Shown one piece after another: positions 1 through 9,734 of a DNA stretch of 64,000 nt (its first letter is position 1; each line of letters opens with the position of its first letter). A model generated the notes under the pieces. The model saw only the letters and a list, made by a program, of their open reading frames with translations. It had not been told where the DNA came from and did no database searches. Where the stretch lies: the NCBI GenBank assembly GCA_963761615.1, contig CAVXGU010000003.1, positions 2,604,001 through 2,668,000 on the forward strand, read 5' to 3'. A program made the translations under genes and the position numbers. This stretch comes from CAVXGU01 sp963761615. Its GTDB lineage: Bacteria > Acidobacteriota > Vicinamibacteria > Vicinamibacterales > CAVVIG01.

Positions 1-129
1 GTGCTGATCTTCGCCTTCGCTCCGCGCGTCGTCCGGGCCGTGACGCACCTCGACGTCTCCCGGACGCAGTGCGAGGAGGCCGCGGAGATTCTCGCCGACA
101 TCATCGACGGGAGCGGACACCACGTATGA
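1..129 (+). CDS. Low-specificity L-threonine aldolase, C-terminal end (partial)
   Basis: An open frame enters at the left edge and stops with TGA at 127-129, giving the last 42 residues of a protein. The stretch VRAVTHLDVSR followed by an acidic helix matches the C-terminus of PLP-dependent low-specificity threonine aldolases (LtaE family), which cleave threonine or allo-threonine to glycine and acetaldehyde. The catalytic lysine domain lies outside the window, so the call rests on the tail alone; another fold-type I aldolase or beta-eliminating lyase is possible. The stop overlaps a downstream ATG (ATGA at 126-129), which suggests translational coupling to the next gene. Confidence 0.62.
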   Translation: MLIFAFAPRVVRAVTHLDVSRTQCEEAAEILADIIDGSGHHV

Positions 130-172
130 CACTGCCCTTCTCGGAGTCGGGGTCGGCGAGCCGCCCCGGAGC

Positions 173-481
173 GTGCTCGAAGGGCTGCTCGTCAGCTATG
201 CCCTGCTCTATCCGTTTCTCGGTCTGGCGTTCGGGCTGCGCTATCCGAGGATGCCGGCCTTTGCCGTGCCGTGCCCGACGACGCTGCTGAAGGCGGGCCT
301 GCTGCTCACGGCGTCGCGCGTGCCGCGCATGGTCTGGGTCGTGCCGATCCTCTGGGCGATCGTCGGGAGCACGGCGGCCGTCTCGCTCGGGATCCGGGCC
401 GACCTGGCGCTGATCGTCGCCGCCATCCTGCTCCTGGTCGACGCCGTCGTCCCATCGGTGCTCGGCCCCCGCCAGGCGTAG
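173..481 (+). CDS. Truncated DUF6064-family membrane protein
   Basis: The 102-residue product, from GTG 173, has three hydrophobic segments and a central PxPxxFAVPCPTTLLKxGLLL-type pattern followed by VPILWAIVGSTAAVSLG, which resembles the C-terminal half of DUF6064 membrane proteins (function unknown). Family members are about 200 residues, so the N-terminal half is missing. An ATG at 126, overlapping the preceding stop as ATGA, opens a different frame reading MTLPFS, which looks like the normal family N-terminus. The gene therefore appears to have lost an internal piece and changed frame between about 140 and 173. It may be a pseudogene or an assembly artefact; translation from GTG 173 is not assured. 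Confidence 0.5.
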   Translation: MLEGLLVSYALLYPFLGLAFGLRYPRMPAFAVPCPTTLLKAGLLLTASRVPRMVWVVPILWAIVGSTAAVSLGIRADLALIVAAILLLVDAVVPSVLGPRQA

Positions 482-520
482 CAGCCTTCCATCACGACAT
501 CCCGCATCCCCCGCCGCCCC

Positions 521-2218
521 CTACTCGCCCCTCTCGACTGCCAGGAGGTCCAGCCTGTCGAACACGGGCCCGAGCGCCTCGGTCCCGAGCGCGACTTCGA
601 GGACGGTGATGGCCGTGCACACGGCAGCCCCGGGCACGATGGAGGCCGGCCCGGCGCCGATCTTCACGGCGGCGAGCGCGGTGAGCGCTCCCGACAAGGC
701 GCCCGGCAGCAGCGCGACCAGGAGGACGACCCACGTGCCGCCCAGCGTGATGAGGCGCTGCCCAATCGCGTCGAACCCGCGCGCCCGGTCGCGGCCGATC
801 GCGGCCCAGCCGGGAAAGACCAGCACGATCGCGTTGTGGATGGCCAGCTGGGCCAGGAGCAGCGCGGGCGCGACCAGCGCGCCGGCGATCGCCACAGAGA
901 CGCGCAGCGCCAGGCTGGCCGTGTGGAACACGGCGGTCGACATCGCCAGCGCCAGGCCCAGCAGGACCCAGGCGATGGCGGTCAACAGTACGGTCGGCCA
1001 GATCAGCTCACCCCGAACGATGGCCGCGCCGGCCAGGGGCCAGGTCTTGAGCAAATCCAGGGCGCGGAGGTCCTGACGCAGATCGATCCGCAGGATCTGC
1101 GGGGCGAGCAGAACCGTGTACATCGCACCGCCGACGCCGACCATTCCCATCGCCGCCGCGAGACCCGCCTGCCGGACCAGGCTCACGGCGACGAAGGACA
1201 GCAGGGCCACGAGAATGACGATCCGGCGGATCGTCTGCCGGTCGGCGACGCGCAGCGTCTGCGCCGCGGCCTTCCAGGCGAATATCGCCTCGGGACGTCC
1301 GGCCGGCGCCAGCCTCCACAGGCCCACGCTCGAGCGCATGCCGCCGAGCCGTGCCCTCGTCGCCTGCTGGCGCTCGCGGCGCTCGCTCGCCGTCGCCGCG
1401 GCATCCTGCAGCGTCTCGTCGGCCCGCAGCACCCACCAGAGCGTGACGGCGAAGACGGCCACCGCGGGCACGAGCGCCGCTGCCAGCGCGCCGGGTGTCG
1501 GCGCGAACAGCGGCGCGGCGAGCGCCGCCAGGGGCCACAGGACGATCCGCGACGCGCCGGTCGTGACGCCCACTCCGACGTGGTGGACCAGTGCCTCGAG
1601 ATCGCCCCACGGCTGCACGACAACGGCGCGCCACACGGCGACGCCGACCACGCCCGTCGCGCCGAGGACGAGGGCGAGCGGCCGCCAGGCGGTTCGTATC
1701 CCCCGCGTCCGCGACAGCGTGACGCCGGTGAAGTACACCTTGCCGGTCGTCGCCATCAGCCAGAGGGCGAATGCCAGCCGGGCGCGCGCGAAGATCGACC
1801 CGAGCGGAAAGAGCACGGCCGGAACGATGCCGGCGAGCGCCAGTCCGACCTGCGATCGCAGGAGCCGGTGGATGATGAGCTGCCGGCGCGAGACAGGCGC
1901 CGGAAAGAGGAAGTCGACCTCGGAGGGCGTGAAGTCGAGCAGCCCGCTGTCGAACGGCAGGAGCCATCCCGCGACGGCCATCACGAGCAGCCACATCCCC
2001 ACGAGCGGGCCGGCGAGCGGCTGGATGGAGGCCAGCAGGTCCGGTGGCAGCCCGCGTGCGGATCGCCGGGCGCGCAGCCTCGCGAAGATCGCGAAGTACA
2101 GGTATGACAGCACGGCGACGGCCCCGAGGATATAGCGGGGCTCGCGCAGGCGCTTCAGCCAACCGCGCAGACGGTTCCTGGCCGAGCAGCCCGTGATGTA
2201 CAGGCTGGCGCGGATCAC
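521..2218 (-). CDS. ABC exporter permease (putative ABC_export family)
   Basis: A 565-residue integral membrane protein with about 12 hydrophobic stretches and a soluble loop in the middle. Size, the N-terminal REPRYILG-type motif and pairing with an ATPase fit the putative ABC exporter permease family (PF16962-like). Start: GTG at 2218, whose GTGA overlaps the stop of the upstream ATPase gene. The frame stays open further upstream, but that part only shadows the ATPase. It would form the membrane half of an exporter with the 2215-2970 product. The substrate cannot be deduced. Confidence 0.78.
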   Translation of the reverse strand: MIRASLYITGCSARNRLRGWLKRLREPRYILGAVAVLSYLYFAIFARLRARRSARGLPPDLLASIQPLAGPLVGMWLLVMAVAGWLLPFDSGLLDFTPSEVDFLFPAPVSRRQLIIHRLLRSQVGLALAGIVPAVLFPLGSIFARARLAFALWLMATTGKVYFTGVTLSRTRGIRTAWRPLALVLGATGVVGVAVWRAVVVQPWGDLEALVHHVGVGVTTGASRIVLWPLAALAAPLFAPTPGALAAALVPAVAVFAVTLWWVLRADETLQDAAATASERRERQQATRARLGGMRSSVGLWRLAPAGRPEAIFAWKAAAQTLRVADRQTIRRIVILVALLSFVAVSLVRQAGLAAAMGMVGVGGAMYTVLLAPQILRIDLRQDLRALDLLKTWPLAGAAIVRGELIWPTVLLTAIAWVLLGLALAMSTAVFHTASLALRVSVAIAGALVAPALLLAQLAIHNAIVLVFPGWAAIGRDRARGFDAIGQRLITLGGTWVVLLVALLPGALSGALTALAAVKIGAGPASIVPGAAVCTAITVLEVALGTEALGPVFDRLDLLAVERGE

Positions 2219-2970
2219 CGCTCGTCCGCCCGCTCCCCGGACTCGTCGCGGCCCGTGACGCGGAGGAAGATCTCCTCCAGCCGCGAGCCCGCGGCCGCCA
2301 TGTCCGCGCGAGCCGCGAGCTCGGCGACCGATCCGTCGGCGATCTTGCGTCCGTGGTCCATGATCACGACGCGGGAGCAGATCTCCTCGACGAGCGTCAG
2401 CAGGTGCGACGACACGAGGATCGCCGCGCCGCCTTTCGCGCGCGTGAGGATCGTCTGGCGCATCCGGCGGATGCCGATCGGATCGAGGCCGGTGAGCGGC
2501 TCGTCGAAGAGGAGGGCGGCAGGCTCCCGCACCAGGCCGCACGCGATCACGACCTTCTGCTTCATGCCGCGCGACAGCTCGCCGGGCAGGGCCCCCTCCT
2601 TGCCCGTGAGCTCCAGCTCGTCGAGGAGCGCCGCCGCCCGCCGGTCGAAGTCCTCGACCCCGTACAGCCGCCGGACGAGGCCCAGGTGCTCACGGACCGT
2701 GAGGTACTCGAACAAGTGGGGCTCGTCCGGCATGAACGCCAGCGCCCGCTTGGCGGCAATCGGATCCGTGACGATGTCGTGACCGTTGACGAGGATGGTA
2801 CCCGCCGTCGGGCGCAGGATGCCGGCCAGGGAGCGCAGCGTGGTCGTTTTCCCGGCGCCGTTGGGCCCGATCAGCCCGACGATCTCGCCCGGGCCGACGT
2901 CGAAGGACAGGTCGTCCACGGCGGTCAGCGTGCCGTAGGTGCGCTGGAAGTGCTGGACGGAAATCGCCAT
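2215..2970 (-). CDS. ABC transporter ATP-binding protein
   Basis: A 251-residue nucleotide-binding subunit with Walker A GPNGAGKTTT near residue 35, signature LSRGMKQK and Walker B ALLFDEPLTGLDP, followed by the switch histidine in SSHLL. The layout is of the CcmA/NatA exporter type. ATG 2970 is preferred; a TTG 18 bases upstream also keeps the frame. It is translationally coupled to the permease (4-base overlap). The gene is divergent from rpsT across a 42-base gap that must carry both promoters. Confidence 0.88.
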   Translation of the reverse strand: MAISVQHFQRTYGTLTAVDDLSFDVGPGEIVGLIGPNGAGKTTTLRSLAGILRPTAGTILVNGHDIVTDPIAAKRALAFMPDEPHLFEYLTVREHLGLVRRLYGVEDFDRRAAALLDELELTGKEGALPGELSRGMKQKVVIACGLVREPAALLFDEPLTGLDPIGIRRMRQTILTRAKGGAAILVSSHLLTLVEEICSRVVIMDHGRKIADGSVAELAARADMAAAGSRLEEIFLRVTGRDESGERADER

Positions 2971-3012
2971 GAGGTATGGTAGACTCAACGTTTTCGGAGG
3001 TTAGGAAGTTTC

Positions 3013-3285
3013 GTGGCTAAACACGCATCCGCGCTCAAAGCGCACCGACAGAGTCTGAAGCGCCGCGAGCACAATCGTCAGCTCCGGTCGCAGCTCCGCA
3101 CGGCGCTCAAGGCCGTCCGCACGGCCATCGACTCCAACGACCTGGCCGCCGCACGCACCGCGCTGGGCGACACCATCGCGCTGATCGACCGGATGGCGAG
3201 CAAGCGCATCATCCACCGCAACGCGGCCAACCGCCACAAGTCACGCCTCACCCGGCGTCTCGTCGCCAAGACCACCGCCGCGTAG
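3013..3285 (+). CDS. rpsT: 30S ribosomal protein S20
   Basis: A 90-residue, very basic protein with the S20 pattern: MAKHASALKAHRQSLKRREHN at the N-terminus, an Ala-rich middle and KRIIHRNAANRHKSRL near the C-terminus. S20 binds 16S rRNA early in assembly of the small subunit. Start is GTG 3013, with GGAGG at 2996-3000. It is monocistronic, facing away from the ABC genes and converging with holA. Confidence 0.97.
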   Translation: MAKHASALKAHRQSLKRREHNRQLRSQLRTALKAVRTAIDSNDLAAARTALGDTIALIDRMASKRIIHRNAANRHKSRLTRRLVAKTTAA

Positions 3286-3296
3286 TCGGCGAACCT

Positions 3297-3315
3297 CGAG
3301 GTCCCTCTGACCTCG
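3297..3315. terminator. Possible bidirectional terminator hairpin
   Basis: A 7-bp perfect stem (cgaggtc / gacctcg) with a 5-base loop lies in the 35-base gap between the convergent rpsT and holA stop codons. No T tract follows on either strand, so it is a weak candidate. Confidence 0.3.
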
Positions 3316-3320
3316 TCGGG

Positions 3321-4284
3321 CTACCGCCGGCACAGCTCGACGATCAGCCGCTCCAGCAGCATCCGTGGCTGGTCGGTCGAGCGGTTGCTTCGCTTCAGCT
3401 CCAGATCGGTCCGGAAGAGGGCGTCGACCGACCCGGCCAGCGCCCCGGGCGCCGAGTGCGGGAACTTCGTGCGCACCACCCAGCCGATCTGACCGAGCAC
3501 CTGTTCGGGCGCCGCGCCCGCCTCCAGCGTCAGCGCCAGTTGCCTGAGCGCCTCGGCCGCCGATCCCCGCTCGATCGCATTCGCCATCGCCCAGTCGTCC
3601 AGGAGCGCCGCCGGCCCCGCCACCTGCCGCGCATCGTCGACCGTGACGACCTTCTGGCCGAGCGCGTAGAGCAGCAGGCGCTCCACTTCGCCGCGGAGGC
3701 GCTTGACGTCGGGGCCCGCGCGCGCCGCCAGCAGCCGCGCGGCGTCGGGCTCGATCTGGACGCCGGCGGCGGCGACCCGGGCACGAACCCAGCGCTCGGC
3801 GTCCGCCTGATCCTCGACGCCGCCCACCTCCACGATCACCGCCTGCCTGGTCGAGCGCCTTGAACAGCCGCGCGCGGCGGTCCACCGCTCCCGCCACGAG
3901 CACGAGGGTGGTCGTCTCCTCGGGAGCCTTGAAGAAGTCCTCGAGCCGGCCGAGCGCGCGGGTCGCGGCCTCGCTCTCGCGCCTGGGCGCGAGGATGGCC
4001 TCGGCCTGCTGCACCACGACCACGCGGCGCGGCGCCATCATCGGCAGCGTGCGCGCGGCCGCGATCAGGCCGTCGACGCCGGCCGCCAGCTTGTCACCGG
4101 TCGTGAAGTCGCCCGCGTGGATGCGGTCGACGTTGAACGCGCGCAGGCCCGCGTCCACCAGGTCGGCGAACTCGGCCGCCAGGGCGCCCTTCTCCACGTC
4201 GTCGTCGCCGACGACGAGATAGAGGGGCGCGGTCGCACCGGCCGCGATCTGCTTGCGCACGGCCGCCGGCGTGAGCGTCGGCAC
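3321..4284 (-). CDS. holA: DNA polymerase III subunit delta (frameshifted)
   Basis: HolA is the clamp-loader delta subunit that opens the beta clamp. Its N-terminal part (from GTG 4284: PLYLVVGDDDVEKGALAAEF, then the RRVVVVQQAEAIL region) reads in one frame to LFKALDQA. The rest (VIVEVGGVEDQADAERWV through the C-terminal alpha-helical domain ending ELCRR) continues in the next frame. Removing one base at 3842-3843 restores a continuous protein of about 320 residues, the normal length. The start lies one base after the lptE stop, and leuS-lptE-holA is the order found in E. coli. The gene should be essential, so the frameshift is probably a sequence error. Confidence 0.87.
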
Positions 4285-4285
4285 G

Positions 4286-4822
4286 TCAGAACGCCTCGAG
4301 GATGGCGCTGACGATGCTGCGGGCGAAGTCCGTGGTGATGCGGTCGAGGGCGTTGGCCTCCTGCCCGAAGAAGGCCGCCGGGTCGACGCCGCTCTGGCTC
4401 GTCGCCTCGTAGTCCTCGCGGAACACGAGCGACGGGTTCTGCCAGAGGATCGTGTCGGTGTGCGTGTCGCGGAACTCGATCCGCGCCGTCATCACGATGA
4501 TGTACTGCGATGCGAGCCCGACATTCGAGATATTGGCGGGCTGCAGCGTCACGTTCGTCACCTCGCCCGTCAGGATCCCGTCCACGTTCTGGGTATCGGG
4601 CTGGATCTTGTACTTGCCGCGGCTGATGAACTCCGAGCGCACCTTCTCGGTCAGCGTCGTCTCGAGGTTGAAGACCGGAGTCCGGTTGGCGAAGGTCGGC
4701 ACGCCGATCGTCTGGATGTACGACGGCAGGAAGGACCCGCGCCCGGCGAGCGCGTATCCGCAGCCGGTCGACGCGACACCGAGAGCGCCGACGAGCGCCA
4801 GGAGGGCGGCCCGCCGTCTCAC
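4286..4822 (-). CDS. lptE: LPS-assembly lipoprotein LptE
   Basis: A 178-residue protein with a short signal peptide ending in a lipobox (VASTGCGYAL, Cys about residue 20), followed by the compact LptE fold: GVPTFANRT, ETTLTEKVRSEFISRGKYK and a C-terminal helix. LptE plugs the LptD barrel in the outer membrane for lipopolysaccharide export. Start is GTG 4822, overlapping the leuS stop by GTGA. The position between leuS and holA matches the classic enterobacterial order and supports the call. Confidence 0.85.
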   Translation of the reverse strand: MRRRAALLALVGALGVASTGCGYALAGRGSFLPSYIQTIGVPTFANRTPVFNLETTLTEKVRSEFISRGKYKIQPDTQNVDGILTGEVTNVTLQPANISNVGLASQYIIVMTARIEFRDTHTDTILWQNPSLVFREDYEATSQSGVDPAAFFGQEANALDRITTDFARSIVSAILEAF

Positions 4823-7366
4823 TGCACCACCAGGCTCACGAGCGGGCCCTTCGCGACGACCACCTTGCGGACGGTCCGGCCGTCGGTGTGGGTGCGCACC
4901 GCTGCGTCGGCGAGCGCGAGCGCCCGCAACTCGTCCTCGGTGGCGTCCGCCGACACGGTGAGGCGCGCGCGGACCTTGCCGTTGATCTGCACCGGCACGA
5001 CCACCGCGTCGGCCTTCGCGACGGCCTCGTCGAACGACGGCCACTGGACGAGTTCGAGACCGGCCTCGTGCCCCAGCATCTGCCAGAGCTCCTCGGTCAC
5101 GTGCGGCACGAACGGCGAGAGCATGACGACCAGCGCGTCCAGCGCCTCGCGGACGGCGGCGAGCGTCTCTGGCGATTCGACCGCGCCGTCGGGCGGACCG
5201 CTCCGGCCCGGCGTCCCGAGCGCGGTGCCCTCGCTGAACGCGTAGAGCGCGTTGACCAGCTCCATGAGCGACGACACGGCCGTGTTGAGGTGGATGCGCT
5301 CCTCGATGTCGGCGGTCACACGCCGGATCGTGTCGTGGGTCTTGCGCCGCAGGGCGCGCTGGGCGTCCGACCAGTCTTCCCCGCCGGACACGGCGGGTGC
5401 GGTCCGAATCGCCGCCGCCCAGTGATCGACGACGCGCCAGACGCGCACGATGAAGCGGAAGCTCCCCTCGAGGCCCGCGTCGGTCCACTCCAGCTCCTTC
5501 TCGGGCGGCGCCACGAAGGCCATGAAGAGGCGCAGGGCGTCGGCGCCGTACTTCGCGATCATCGCGTCGGGATCGACGACGTTGCCCTTCGACTTGGACA
5601 TGACGGCGCCTTCCTTGAGCACCATGCCCTGGGTCAGGAGCCGGGTGAACGGCTCGGCGACGCCGGCCAGGCCGATGTCCCGGAGGACGCGCGTGAAGAA
5701 CCGCGAGTACAGGAGGTGCAGGATGGCGTGCTCGATGCCGCCGACGTAGAAGTCCACCGGCATCCAGTAGGCCGCGTCCTCGCGCGAGAACGGCAGCCTC
5801 GGTGTTGCCGGGATCGGTGAAGCGCAGGAAATACCACGACGAGTCCACGAACGTGTCCATCGTGTCGGTCTCGCGCCTGGCGGGGCCGCCGCACGTGGGA
5901 CACGTGGTCTCGACGAATTCCGGAATCTGCGCGAGCGGCGAGTCGCCGCGACCCGTGAACGCGGCCACCTTCGGGAGCTCCACCGGGAGCTGGTCGTACG
6001 GCACGCCCACCGGACCGTGCTCGGGGCAGTAGACGATGGGGATCGGCGTGCCCCAGTAGCGCTGGCGCGAGATGCCCCAGTCCTTGAGGCGGTACTGCAC
6101 CTCGCCCGTGCCGATGCCCCGCCGTTCCGCGTCGGCGACGAGCGCCGTGATGACGGCGGGCGCCTCCTGCCCGGTCCAGGGGCCCGAGTTGACCAGGCGG
6201 CCGTAGTTCGACGCGGCCTCGGTCAGCGCCGCCGGCACCGTGTCGCCGGTCTGTACCACCACGCGAAGGGGCAGGCCGTGCTTGCGGGCGAACTCGAAAT
6301 CGCGCTGGTCGTGCGCGGGCACGGCCATGATCGCGCCCGTGCCGTACTCGGCGAGCACGAAGTTCGCCACCCACACCGGGACGTCCTCGCCGGTGAAGGG
6401 ATTCACCGCCTTGCGGCCCGTGTCGAAGCCCTCCTTCTCAATCGCGCCTGTGAGGCGGGCCTCACGGTCGAGGGCCCGGAACGTCGAGACGCGCTCCCGG
6501 AACGCGGCCGGGTCGGGGCTCTCGGCGGCGAAGCGATCGACCAGGGCGTGCTCGGGTGCGAGCAGGACGAAGGTCGCACCATAGATCGTGTCGATCCGCG
6601 TCGTGAAGATCTCGATGCCCGGATCGCCGGCCGGCGCGCCCGCGATCGGGAACGTGAGGCGGGCGCCCTCGGACCGCCCGATCCAGTTCCGCTGCATGAC
6701 GACGACCTTCTCGGGCCACTGGTCGAGGGTCGAGAGGTCCTCGAGCAGCTCGTCGGCGTACTCGGTGATGCGGAAGAACCACTGCTCGAGATCGCGCTGG
6801 ACGACCGGACTGCCGCAGCGCCAGCACGCCCCGTCGACGACCTGCTCATTGGCGAGGACGGTCTTGTCGACCTCGCACCAGTTGACGGTCGAGCGCCGGC
6901 GGTACGCCAGGCCGCGCTCGACCATCTTGAGGAAGATCCACTGGTTGAACTTGTAGTACTCCGGGGTGCAGGTCGCGATCTCCCGCTCCCAGGCGTAGCT
7001 GATGCCGAGCCGCTCGAGCTGCCCCTTCATGTACGCAATGTTGGCCAGCGTCGACGTCTCCGGGTGTGTGCCGGTCTTGATCGCAGCGTTTTCGGCCGGC
7101 AGCCCGAAGGCGTCCCACCCGAAGGGATGGAGGACGTTGTAGCCGCGCATCCGCTTGGTGCGCGCCATCACGTCGCCGATCGTGTAGTTGCGGACGTGCC
7201 CCATGTGGGCGTGCCCGGACGGGTAGGCGAACATCTCGAGGCAGTAGTACTTGGGCCGCGCCGGATCCCTGCGGACCTCGAACGCGCGGGTCGATGCCCA
7301 GCGCTGCTGCCACTTCTGCTCGATCTCCTGCGGTTTGTAGTCGGCCATGGGCGCTCGTCCGTTCAT
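4819..7366 (-). CDS. leuS: Leucyl-tRNA synthetase (frameshifted)
   Basis: A class I synthetase charging tRNA-Leu. The N-terminal 500 residues hold the HIGH-type motif PSGHAHMGHVRNYTIGD, the connective-peptide editing domain with TTRIDTIYGATF and the LPAENAAIK region. The C-terminal part holds the KMSKS motif (VMSKSKGNVVD) and anticodon-binding domain. The two parts lie in different frames; deleting one base near 5794 joins them as FTDPGNTEAPFSREDAAYW, a standard LeuS junction. Start: ATG 7366 has an AAAAGG upstream; ATG 7348 (MADYKPQEIEQKW) is the better family match. An intact LeuS is essential, so the extra base is most likely an error. Confidence 0.93.
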
Positions 7367-7397
7367 TGTACCTTTTCGCCTACACTATACGGACACC

Positions 7398-8177
7398 GTG
7401 AATCGCCGTTATCTCATCACCCTCACCATCGGCGTGGCGTTCCTCATCGCAGCCGTCGGCGTGGCGCTGCTCATCATGCCGCCGGCGCCTCCACAGCCGG
7501 CCGCCGCCGCGGCGCGCGCGCCCGCGACGCCCGCCGAGCCGCCGCCGGCGCCCGCGAAGCCCGCAGCGCCCGCGTCCGTTTCCGCTCCCGTACCGGCGCC
7601 GCGTCGCGGAGCCGCGACGGCCGCGACGCCGGCCATCGCACCGGCTGCGCACGCTCCGGCGACCGGCGAGCTGCACATCGACAGCGACGTCCCCGGCGCG
7701 CAGGTGTTCGTCGATCGCGTCTTCCTCGGCAAGACGCCCGTCACCGCGTCCGGCGTGACGCCGGGGTCGCACACGCTCAACGTCACCGCGCAGGGCTACG
7801 ACGGGATCGACGAGACGCTCGACGTGACGCCCGGCGCGCACGAGGTCCGGATCACGTTCAAGGAAGTCCGGCTGCATGCCGCCATCGACGTGGTGCACAA
7901 GCACCGGATGGGATCCTGCAGCGGGCGTCTCATCGCGACGCCGCGCGAGCTGCGCTACGAGACGACGGACGCCGACGACGCCTTCAGCGTGCCGCTCGCC
8001 GACCTCCAGGCCTTCGAGGTCGACTACCTGAAGAGGAACCTGAGCGTGAAGGTGAACGGCAAGACCTACAACTTCACCGACCCGACGGGGAACGCCGATC
8101 CGCTGTTCGTCTTCCATCGCGACGTGGAGAAGGCGCGGGCGCGCCTCGCCGCGGGCGATCCGCCAGCCAGCGACTAG
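7398..8177 (+). CDS. PEGA-domain membrane-anchored protein
   Basis: A 259-residue protein from GTG 7398. An N-terminal membrane anchor (residues about 6-27) is followed by an 80-residue Pro/Ala-rich spacer, then a PEGA beta-domain (GELHIDSDVPGAQVFVDRV, ending in a typical TAQGYDG turn), and a C-terminal domain with paired H-x-H and GxCxG motifs. PEGA domains are extracytoplasmic, often in S-layer or sensor proteins; the role here is unknown. The gene is divergent from leuS with only about 30 bases between the starts. Confidence 0.75.
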   Translation: MNRRYLITLTIGVAFLIAAVGVALLIMPPAPPQPAAAAARAPATPAEPPPAPAKPAAPASVSAPVPAPRRGAATAATPAIAPAAHAPATGELHIDSDVPGAQVFVDRVFLGKTPVTASGVTPGSHTLNVTAQGYDGIDETLDVTPGAHEVRITFKEVRLHAAIDVVHKHRMGSCSGRLIATPRELRYETTDADDAFSVPLADLQAFEVDYLKRNLSVKVNGKTYNFTDPTGNADPLFVFHRDVEKARARLAAGDPPASD

Positions 8178-8392
8178 CCCGTCCGGCGCCCGGTCTCCGT
8201 CGACCGGTGACACTCGAAGACAAACGACCTCCGAGACACTAAATGACACGCCCCTGGCGTAAATGGCGCGAAGATCGGCACGTATCTCTCTCTTAAGTGC
8301 TGGTTCACTATCCCGAACCGCCCGCGGCAAACTGCGCGTGCGCGATCACCCCGACGCTGCGAGTCATTCCGCGTTCTTGACGGAGCACAAGG

Positions 8393-9717
8393 ATGCTTAA
8401 ACGTACGTTGACCGTTGTCTTCGGTCTCTTTGTCACAGCTTGTCTCGCCGGCTGCTCGACCAACACGTCCGCCGCCGGTCCGACGGGAGGCGGCGGTCGT
8501 GGCCGGGGACGGGGGGATCGACCGGTCCCGCGCCGGTCGTCACGGCCAAGGTCACCAGGAAGGATGTGCCCGTCGACATCGACGGGATCGGGAACATCGA
8601 GGCCTATTCGACGATCACGGTCCGGGCGCAGGTGACCGGCGAGCTGGCGGCGGTGAAGTTCCAGGAAGGCGACTTCGTCAAGAAGGGCCAGGAGCTGTTC
8701 GACATCGACCCGCGGCCCTATCGTGCGCAGCTCGACCAGGCGGAGGCGAACCTGACGCGGGACCAGGCCCTGCTCGAGCAGTCGAAGGCCCAGTTGAACC
8801 GCGACATGTCGAATGCCGACTATCAGGCGCTCGCGGCGCAGCGTCAGTCGGATCTCAACGAGCGCGGCATCGTCTCGAAGGATCAGGCGCAGCAGTCGCG
8901 GGCGGCGTCCGACGCGGCCGCGGCGGTGGTCAAGGCCGACCAGGCGGCGGTGGCGAGCGCGCAGGCGCAGCTCGTCGCGCAGCAGGCCGCCGTCGAGAAC
9001 GCGAAGGTGGCGCTCAGCTACTGCGTCATCTCGTCACCCATCGACGGGCGGACCGGCGCGCTGTCGGTCAAGGCCGGGAACCTCGTGACGGCGAACACGA
9101 CGCAGCTGACCACGATCGAGCAGGTCGAGCCCATCTACGTGACGTTCTCCGTGCCCTCGGGCAACCTGGCCACCATCCGGCCCCACGTGGGCGCCGATCC
9201 CCTGGCCGTGTCGGTGAACCCGCAGGACGACAACCCGCAGGCCGTCACCGGGCACCTCTCGTTCCTCGACAACGCGATCGACCAGACGACGGACACGATC
9301 AAGCTCAAGGCGACCTTCGACAACCGCGACCACCGGCTGTGGCCGGGTCAGTTCACGCGCGTGACGCTGCACCTGTCCACCATCAACGGCGCGACCGTGG
9401 TGCCGTCCGAAGCGGTGCAGACGGGTCAGGACGGCCAGTTCGTGTTCGTCGTGAAGGACGACTCGACGGTCGAACAGCGGCCGGTGACGGTCGGCCAGCG
9501 CGTCGGTGAGCAGCTCGTGGTCCAGAAGGGGCTCGAGGCCGGCGAGACCGTGGTGACCGAGGGCCAGCTGCGCCTGGAGCCCGGGAGCCGTGTCGACCTC
9601 AGCAACGGCCAGACGCCGGCCGGCGCACCGGGCGCCGGGCAGGGGCGCAGCGGCCGGAGCGGGCGCGGCGGCCGTGGCGGCCGCAACGGACAGCCCCAAC
9701 CGCAGACGACCCATTAA
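8393..9717 (+). CDS. RND efflux periplasmic adaptor, lipoprotein (frameshifted)
   Basis: A membrane-fusion protein that couples the inner-membrane RND pumps to an outer-membrane channel. ATG 8393 opens a lipoprotein signal (VTACLAGCST lipobox). The mature protein reads in the next frame from about 8520: a barrel-sandwich hybrid (VTGELAAVKFQEGDFVKKGQ), a coiled-coil hairpin (residues about 100-180), the second lipoyl half (SPIDGRTGALSVKAGN) and the beta-barrel/MP domains. The C-terminus is a Gly/Arg-rich tail. The G6 run at 8511-8516 is one G short for continuity, so a homopolymer error is likely. GGAG lies 8-10 bases before the ATG. It is the first gene of the efflux operon. Confidence 0.88.
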
Positions 9718-9734
9718 CCGCGGCGAGGCCCGTC

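Noticed and set aside
836..2107. Long plus-strand frame of 423 codons opposite the ABC permease
   Set aside because: It is antisense to a coherent membrane protein, rich in Arg/Gly/His and has no domain; such frames are common in GC-rich DNA.
6017..8242. 741-codon plus-strand frame across leuS and the PEGA gene
   Set aside because: It is antisense to leuS and then out of frame with the PEGA gene, with low-complexity Arg-rich composition.
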